DNA of 10,797 bases from an uncultured delta proteobacterium. Its GTDB lineage: Bacteria > RBG-13-61-14 > DRUE01. Position 1 is the stretch's first letter; each line of letters begins with the position of its first letter. Where the stretch lies: NCBI GenBank assembly GCA_903930515.1, contig CAIYYW010000034.1, positions 1-10,797 of the forward strand, in the 5' to 3' direction. Of this stretch, positions 6,825 to 10,797 are shown piece after piece. Both the position numbers and the translations under genes were made by a program. The notes beneath the pieces were generated by a model. That model was not told where the DNA came from and did no database searches. It saw only the letters and a program-made list of their open reading frames with translations.

Positions 6825-8267
6825 CTAATCTTTTTTCCTTTTGCCCGAGCAAAGCAATCCCATATTCTCCCGGTATTTGGCCACGGTCCGGCGGGCGATT
6901 TCAATCCCGTATTCCTTGCGCAGGATGCTCACCAGTTCGCGGTCGCTGAAGGGTTTTCCCGAAGACTCCTGGCACATCACCTGCCGGATCCGTTCCTTGA
7001 CCGACTCGCTGGCGAGGGCTTCCCCCTCGGTGCTGTTGATCTTGGAGTTGAAGAAGAATTTCATCCCGAAGATTCCGTGCGGGGTATGGACCCACTTGTT
7101 GGTGGTCACCCGGGAGACCGTGGATTCGTGCATCTGGATGTCGCGGGCCACTTCCCTGAGCACCAGGGGCTTGAGCTGGGTCACCCCTTTGTCGAAGAAA
7201 TTTTTCTGGAACCGGATGATGCTTTCCATCACCCGGTAAATCGTGCGCTGGCGCTGATAGATGCTCCGGATCAGCCACATCGCCCCCTGGAGCTTCTCCC
7301 GGATATATTCCTTGGTGGCGCCCGGGGAGTCGGACCGGAGCAGGTTCAAGTAATATGAATTGATCCGGAGTTTGGGCAGGCCGTCCTCGTTCAGGATGAT
7401 TGAGTAGCTGTCTCCGTCTCCGGTGCGATAGACGCTGATGTCGGGGGTGATATATTGGACCCGCTCTTCCCCGAAGGGCCGCCCGGGCTTGGGCTCCAGG
7501 TCGGAGATCACCTTGGCCGCCTCTTTCACCAGCTCCAGGGTGGTCTTTTCCTTGCGGACGATCGTCCGGAAATCTTTTTTCTCCAGCTCCTTGAAGTAAT
7601 GGCTGACGATTTTTTCCGCCAGCGGATTCTGCACCCGCCATTGCTGTAGCTGAAGCAGCAGGCATTCCTGGAGGGCGCGGGCCGCGACCCCGGCCGGGTC
7701 GAACCCTTGGACCTTTTTCAAGACTTTTTCAATCTCGGCTTCGGTGGTCTTAAACTCCTGGGCGATATGATCAAGCGGCATCTTCAGGTATCCGTTCTCG
7801 TCCAAATTGCCGATCAGGCATTCGGCCATCTCTTCTTCTTCCCGGCTGAAATCGCTCAAGCGGAGCTGCCAGAGCAAATGCTCACACAGGCTGACATTCT
7901 TGGCCATCCGGGTCTCCGGCTCCACCCGATCCCCCCCGTCGTCGGATTCGTTCTGGATCCCGGCATCGCTGGTCACGAACTTGTCGAGGAAATTTTCCCA
8001 GTTCAAATCATCGTAACTCTGCTCATCCGACCTTTCCCCGTTCTCTTTCGCTTCCGCTTCCGCTTGGTGGGTCTCGGCCGGTTCCTGATCGGGTACCGCT
8101 TCTTCCACCCGCTCTTCTTCCAATACCGGGTTCTCGATCATCTGCTGATTGATCAGCTCGGCCAGTTCCAGCCGGCTCAATTGCAAGAGCTTGATCGCCT
8201 GCTGGAGCTGGGGGGTCATCACCAGCTGCTGGGCTAACTTTAAACTCTGTTTAAGGTCCAGGGCCAT
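6825..8267 (-). CDS. rpoN: RNA polymerase sigma-54 factor
   Basis: Sigma-54 directs RNA polymerase to -24/-12 promoters that need ATP-driven enhancer-binding activators. The 480 residues contain the Gln/Leu-rich region I (about 1-50; LKLAQQLVMTPQLQQAIKLL) that contacts activators. An acidic region II (about 50-120) and the core-binding domain (about 120-250) follow. The helix-turn-helix is around 366-395 (MHESTVSRVTTNKWVHTPHG, 379-398), and the diagnostic RpoN box ARRTVAKYRE is at 458-467. All parts are present and in order. The ATG at 8267 lies 6 nt after the lptB stop, with AAGG upstream. No enhancer-binding regulator and no sigma-54 promoter was noticed in the window. Its position between lptB and hpf is the conserved one in many Gram-negative genomes. 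Confidence 0.98.
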   Translation of the reverse strand: MALDLKQSLKLAQQLVMTPQLQQAIKLLQLSRLELAELINQQMIENPVLEEERVEEAVPDQEPAETHQAEAEAKENGERSDEQSYDDLNWENFLDKFVTSDAGIQNESDDGGDRVEPETRMAKNVSLCEHLLWQLRLSDFSREEEEMAECLIGNLDENGYLKMPLDHIAQEFKTTEAEIEKVLKKVQGFDPAGVAARALQECLLLQLQQWRVQNPLAEKIVSHYFKELEKKDFRTIVRKEKTTLELVKEAAKVISDLEPKPGRPFGEERVQYITPDISVYRTGDGDSYSIILNEDGLPKLRINSYYLNLLRSDSPGATKEYIREKLQGAMWLIRSIYQRQRTIYRVMESIIRFQKNFFDKGVTQLKPLVLREVARDIQMHESTVSRVTTNKWVHTPHGIFGMKFFFNSKINSTEGEALASESVKERIRQVMCQESSGKPFSDRELVSILRKEYGIEIARRTVAKYRENMGLLCSGKRKKD

Positions 8268-8273
8268 TTTGCC

Positions 8274-9008
8274 TTAAATGGTAAACTCCTCTCCCAGATA
8301 AAATTTCCGGGCCAATTCGCTCGCCACGATCTGTTCCGGGTTTCCTTCAATCAGGATTTTACCCTTATTGATTATCAACGCCCGATCGCAAATTTTCAAG
8401 GTCTCGCGCACATTATGGTCGGTGATCACCACGCCGATGCCGCGGGTTTTGAGGTCCCGCACCAGTCCCTGGATTTCGGCGATGGCGAGCGGGTCAATCC
8501 CGGTGAAGGGCTCGTCGAGCAGGATGAAGCGGGGATTGATCACCAGGGAGCGCGCGATCTCGGTCCGCCTCCGCTCTCCCCCGGAGAGGGTATCTGGGAG
8601 TTGTTTCCGCAAATGACTGATCCCGAAATCCCGGAGCAGTTTTTCCACCGATTCCTTCTGAGTCTCTTTGCTCAGGCCGGAAATCTCCGCGATCGCCATG
8701 AGGTTTTGCTCTACGGTCAGGCCGCGGAAGATGGACGACTCCTGGGGGAGGTAAGTGATCCCTTTCCGGGCGCGCTCCCACATCGGGAGATGGTCAATCC
8801 TTTCCCGGTCCACGAAAATCTCTCCCCCCTCGGAGTTGATCAGGCCGACCAGGAGATAGAAGGTGGTGGTCTTGCCGGCGCCGTTGGGCCCCAGCAGTCC
8901 GAGCACCTCCCCGGAACGGACCTCAAACCCGATCTGGTCCACCACCCTTCGTCCGTGGTAACTCTTGATCAGGCCCTGGGCGCGGAAGGTGGAGGGAAGA
9001 GAGGTCAT
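8274..9008 (-). CDS. lptB: LPS export ABC transporter ATP-binding protein
   Basis: LptB is the cytoplasmic ATPase that, with LptF/LptG, pulls lipopolysaccharide out of the inner membrane and onto the LptC-LptA bridge. The 244 residues show Walker A GPNGAGKTT (40-48), the Q-loop YLPQESSIFRGLTVEQNL (86-103), the ABC signature LSGGERRR (141-148), Walker B FILLDEPF (161-168) and the switch His198 in ITDHNVRETL (195-204). The GLTVEQNL and ITDHNVRETL segments are typical of LptB rather than of other small ABC ATPases. The ATG overlaps the lptA stop as ATGA and is preceded by AAGGA at 6 nt. lptF and lptG are not in the window. Confidence 0.96.
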   Translation of the reverse strand: MTSLPSTFRAQGLIKSYHGRRVVDQIGFEVRSGEVLGLLGPNGAGKTTTFYLLVGLINSEGGEIFVDRERIDHLPMWERARKGITYLPQESSIFRGLTVEQNLMAIAEISGLSKETQKESVEKLLRDFGISHLRKQLPDTLSGGERRRTEIARSLVINPRFILLDEPFTGIDPLAIAEIQGLVRDLKTRGIGVVITDHNVRETLKICDRALIINKGKILIEGNPEQIVASELARKFYLGEEFTI

Positions 9009-9607
9009 GGGGATTCCTTCTCAAACTGGATTTCCGGGTCGGTGACTTTCAGCCGGTTATGTGCCAGGTCAAAAACCATTTCCGTGCCTAAGACGATCTG
9101 CCCTTTGCTCACTAATTTTGGATTCCCGCGCAGGTAAAATAGATTCCGGTCCTTGAAATATTCCAACTCCTCGCCGGTGGCGAAAGCGTCCGTTTCCACC
9201 AGCTTGACCCGGCCGATCGCCTTGAGCTGGTTGATCTCTCCGGCTTCCAGATATTTTATTTCCAGCCGGTCGCAGTAAATAATATCCTTGCCTTTCTTGA
9301 CCACCACCCCGTTGCTGAACACCGCCTGGCGCTGGTTGAGTAACAAATTCATTTTGTCCGCGCTGATCTCCACCACTTCCCCGGATTGAAGGTTGAACCC
9401 GCTGAAGGCCACCTCCGCGCTGGCGCCGGACGAAGCCGAGACCGGAGCCGAGACCGGGGCCGCTGCCGTTTCCGGGGATGCGGCTGCTGCTGCCGCTGCG
9501 GCCTTGGCCTGGGCTTTGGCGCCTTTGCCCTTGCCGCCCTTTTTCTTGCCGGCCTGAGCGGAGAGGGCGAGCGAGATCAGGATCGCGAATATGAAGATTT
9601 TTTTCAT
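9005..9607 (-). CDS. lptA: Periplasmic LPS-bridge protein LptA with a low-complexity N-terminal linker
   Basis: LptA polymerises into the periplasmic bridge that carries LPS to the outer membrane. The 200-residue product starts with a signal peptide (1-19, ending SAQA). An unusual linker of about 45 residues follows: Lys/Gly-rich (20-35), then eight Ala in a row (36-43), then Pro/Ala/Ser-rich (44-66). The OstA/LptA beta-jellyroll domain occupies about 73-195, with recognisable repeats such as VVEISADKMNLLLNQRQAVF (78-97) and NLFYLRGNPKLVSKGQ (155-170). The Ala run uses mixed GCN codons, so it is not a simple triplet expansion. The ATG overlaps the lptC stop as ATGA; the ribosome-binding site is poor, suggesting coupled translation. 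Placement between lptC and lptB supports the call. Confidence 0.9.
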   Translation of the reverse strand: MKKIFIFAILISLALSAQAGKKKGGKGKGAKAQAKAAAAAAAASPETAAAPVSAPVSASSGASAEVAFSGFNLQSGEVVEISADKMNLLLNQRQAVFSNGVVVKKGKDIIYCDRLEIKYLEAGEINQLKAIGRVKLVETDAFATGEELEYFKDRNLFYLRGNPKLVSKGQIVLGTEMVFDLAHNRLKVTDPEIQFEKESP

Positions 9608-10179
9608 TCCGTTTTTACTTTTTGGATTTTGCCCTTGACCCTGGATTTCAACTCCATTTCCCCTTTTTTGCCGTCAAAGACAAACCCCTTGCCGGTCAGG
9701 TTCAAATCCTTTCCCTCAATCCGGATTTCCCCATCCCCGGTCGCCAGCTCGTCCTTGACCTGGTAATCCATCGTGGCCGTGGTGGCGCGGTATCCCTGGA
9801 AATCTATCATCACATCGTCCTGAAAACGGATCCGGCCTTCCTCTTGATAATATCGCGCCTCCCGGCTCTGGATCCGGACCGGGCCTTTGGGATCGAAAAT
9901 TTCAGCCGCCGGCTGGGAAAAGACCGCTTCCCCCGATTCCTGCTGGTAGAGCAAATCGCGTCCGCTGGAAGCAAGTCGGAGCTGACCGTTTTCAAAGCGG
10001 GCCATGAATACTTTGCCCTTGAGCTCCAGGTCGGCCTTGGCGGTGTGGGTTTTTTGCTCCATATTTTTCGCCCGACCGATAAAATAAAGCGCCACCATCG
10101 CCCCGGCCACGGACAGGATTATCCCGAACTCAAAAATCCGGGGCCCGGTCAATCGATTTTTCTTTTTACTTTCTCCCAT
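9604..10179 (-). CDS. lptC: LPS export protein LptC, inner-membrane anchored
   Basis: LptC receives LPS from LptBFG and hands it to LptA. The 191 residues comprise a short basic cytosolic N-terminus (SKKKNR), one membrane helix (about 15-36, FEFGIILSVAGAMVALYFIG), and a periplasmic OstA-like beta domain (about 50-185) with repeated segments such as IQSREARYYQEEGRIRFQ (103-120) and IRIEGKDLNLTGKGFVFDG (152-170). Length and topology are those of the family; the sequence itself is weakly conserved, as usual for LptC. The start ATG at 10179 gives the basic N-terminus and full helix. There is no clear Shine-Dalgarno, and the predicted promoter lies so close that the mRNA would be nearly leaderless. 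It is the first gene of the operon. Confidence 0.87.
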   Translation of the reverse strand: MGESKKKNRLTGPRIFEFGIILSVAGAMVALYFIGRAKNMEQKTHTAKADLELKGKVFMARFENGQLRLASSGRDLLYQQESGEAVFSQPAAEIFDPKGPVRIQSREARYYQEEGRIRFQDDVMIDFQGYRATTATMDYQVKDELATGDGEIRIEGKDLNLTGKGFVFDGKKGEMELKSRVKGKIQKVKTE

Positions 10180-10194
10180 TCTTGCCGAATGATA

Positions 10195-10223
10195 ATGATA
10201 CCATCGGAAAGCCGGGCTGTAAA
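10195..10223 (-). promoter_or_regulatory. Sigma-70-type promoter of the lptC operon, extended -10
   Basis: On the minus strand TTTACA (-35, complement of 10218-10223) is separated by exactly 17 bp from TATCAT (-10, complement of 10195-10200). The -10 is preceded by TGG, making an extended TGnTATCAT. The -35 and -10 each differ from consensus at one position. Transcription would start near 10188, about 9 nt before the lptC ATG. A second TATCAT follows the first directly. Confidence 0.65.
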
Positions 10224-10263
10224 GTTTCTCGCGTGAGCCGTTTCCTCCCCCGCTCCCGCTTCA

Positions 10264-10359
10264 AATGTGCGAGCGCCTTCAGTCGTGATACCTTTCTGTG
10301 CGGGCGACTTTAGGCGCCATTTGCTTCTTGAATGTGCGAGCGCCTTCAGGCGCGATAGC
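10264..10359. repeat. Three-copy hairpin repeat family (GCGCC-TTCA-GGCGC core)
   Basis: Copies lie at 10264-10292, 10297-10320 and 10331-10359. The first and third share 19 identical bases (AATGTGCGAGCGCCTTCAG); the middle one is diverged but keeps TGTGCG-x-GCG-x-CTT-x-AGGCGC. The third copy has a perfect 5-bp stem with a TTCA loop (10340-10353). In the other two copies one arm has decayed. Start-to-start distances are 31 and 36 bp, too irregular and too degenerate for a CRISPR array. Confidence 0.75.
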
Positions 10360-10402
10360 TCTGAATACACCTCTCCCTTCAATTTCCCTTTTGCTGTTTC
10401 AA

Positions 10403-10423
10403 GGGCAAATATTCTTTTTGCCC
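10403..10423. repeat. Perfect 7-bp inverted repeat
   Basis: GGGCAAA (10403-10409) and TTTGCCC (10417-10423) flank a 7-nt loop. It is directly followed by CCCAGGCGCCAGGG (10421-10434), itself a GGCGCC palindrome with paired flanks. No U-tract follows on either strand, so a terminator role is not supported. Confidence 0.5.
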
Positions 10424-10490
10424 AGGCGCCAGGGCGATCAAGTAGAGGCAATGTTGACGCTGAATGGCACTCTGGAGGAATATCCAAGAT

Positions 10491-10518
10491 CCGGCTCGGC
10501 TTATACCGCCCTAGCCGG
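10491..10518. repeat. Nested inverted repeat (6+3 bp stem)
   Basis: CCGGCT (10491-10496) pairs with AGCCGG (10513-10518). Inside, CGG (10497-10499) pairs with CCG (10506-10508) around CTTATA, leaving a 4-nt bulge. It may be part of a repeat element or chance in GC-rich DNA. Confidence 0.4.
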
Positions 10519-10641
10519 GTTTCTGAGGTCCAGGTTTTAACTGAATCGGAAACTGAAATCCTGCCCGTTGCCCCTTCCATCCGCAAATCTTCCCCTTGGC
10601 TCGCGATGAATTTTACCCACGCAAAACCCAATCCGTTTTTG

Positions 10642-10688
10642 ACCACAGAGACACAGAGGGACACAAGTGTCCTACGCAGAGAATTCAA
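10642..10688. repeat. 47-bp intergenic repeat, copy 1
   Basis: It begins ACCACAGAGACACAGAGGG and ends GCAGAGAATTCAA. It matches copy 2 at 40 of 47 positions without gaps. Its centre holds the perfect palindrome GGACAC-AA-GTGTCC (10659-10672). It resembles the CACAGAGACACAGAG-type short intergenic repeats that I recall from many environmental bacterial genomes; that link is from memory. Confidence 0.75.
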
Positions 10689-10750
10689 TCGGTGCTGGTC
10701 GCGTTTAGCAACAACCAAAAAATTGGGTCAAGGGCAACGCACTAGTTTAC

Positions 10751-10797
10751 ACCAAAGAGAAACGTAGGGACACAATAGTCCTACTCAGAGAATTCAA
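10751..10797. repeat. 47-bp intergenic repeat, copy 2 (at window edge)
   Basis: Same orientation as copy 1, 109 bp further on, 40/47 identical, ending exactly where the window ends, so it may continue. Its hairpin differs: GTAGG pairs with CCTAC, plus two inner pairs after a bulged G (10764-10784). Confidence 0.72.

Larger units (their letters stand above)
10224..10797. other. Gene-free, repeat- and hairpin-rich region upstream of lptC
   Basis: No frame here looks like a protein. The one long minus frame (10149-10718) is built largely from translated repeats and runs into lptC. The stretch contains three copies of a GCGCCTTCAGGCGC-type hairpin repeat, two copies of a 47-bp repeat, and at least two more inverted repeats, each listed separately. 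The DNA between them (about 10519-10641) shows nothing I can name. The promoter for the minus-strand operon sits at its left border. Any neighbour on the right is outside the window. Confidence 0.6.

Noticed and set aside
6381-7358. Plus-strand open frame of 325 codons across hpf and rpoN
   Set aside because: It spans the antisense of two unrelated well-supported genes, so it cannot be a conserved protein; no motif is seen.
10264-10359. CRISPR array
   Set aside because: Only three copies, unequal spacing, strong divergence of the middle copy, repeats almost as long as the intervals, and no cas gene.
10465-10485. Sigma-54 promoter starting at TGGCAC upstream of lptC
   Set aside because: The -24 like TGGCAC is present on the plus strand, but no GC of a -12 element occurs at the required distance and it points away from lptC.
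10149-10718. Minus-strand open frame of 189 codons upstream of lptC
   Set aside because: It is composed largely of translated repeat units, overlaps the lptC start by 31 bases in another frame and crosses the lptC promoter. No domain is recognisable.
10626-10728. Terminal inverted repeats (ACCCAAT/ATTGGGT) bounding a small mobile element
   Set aside because: Only 7 bp, no flanking target duplication seen and no transposase; chance is the simpler explanation.

Overview
The window is an almost gap-free run of eleven minus-strand genes from a diderm, LPS-type bacterium with a fairly GC-rich genome. In transcription order (right to left) they are lptC, lptA, lptB, rpoN, hpf, hprK, a mannose-class PTS EIIA gene, ptsH (HPr), ptsI (EI), metK and ahcY. 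The lptC-lptA-lptB-rpoN-hpf block followed by hprK/EIIA/HPr/EI is a gene order I associate with Deltaproteobacteria and with uncultured phyla such as Omnitrophota. HPr kinase combined with LPS transport and sigma-54 fits such a lineage. The exact phylum cannot be fixed from the sequence alone.

Layout. Positions 1-170 hold what looks like the amputated N-terminus of a plus-strand ArnT-like glycosyltransferase, then the 3' flank of ahcY. Positions 171-2668 hold ahcY and metK, two enzymes of the activated-methyl cycle. A 71-bp spacer between them can form two mutually exclusive hairpins, one of which buries the ahcY ribosome-binding site. Positions 2696-6208 hold EI, HPr, EIIA and HPr kinase/phosphorylase, with no PTS permease, so a regulatory PTS is likely. 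Positions 6291-8267 hold hpf (ribosome hibernation) and rpoN (sigma-54). Positions 8274-10179 hold lptB, lptA and lptC of the LPS export machine. A sigma-70-type promoter with extended -10 lies directly before lptC (10195-10223) and would give a leader of only about 9 nt. Positions 10224-10797 carry no convincing gene but are dense in short repeats and hairpins of at least two families.

Junctions are very tight: lptC/lptA and lptA/lptB overlap as ATGA, EIIA/HPr overlap as TAATG, and HPr/EI abut. A single long operon is therefore the simplest reading. It would tie outer-membrane biogenesis, alternative sigma factor, ribosome hibernation, PTS phospho-signalling and SAM recycling to one promoter. 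No wholly new system is evident. The items most worth a second look are the metK-ahcY spacer, the truncated glycosyltransferase, the permease-less PTS with a variant HPr, and the repeat mosaic upstream of lptC.
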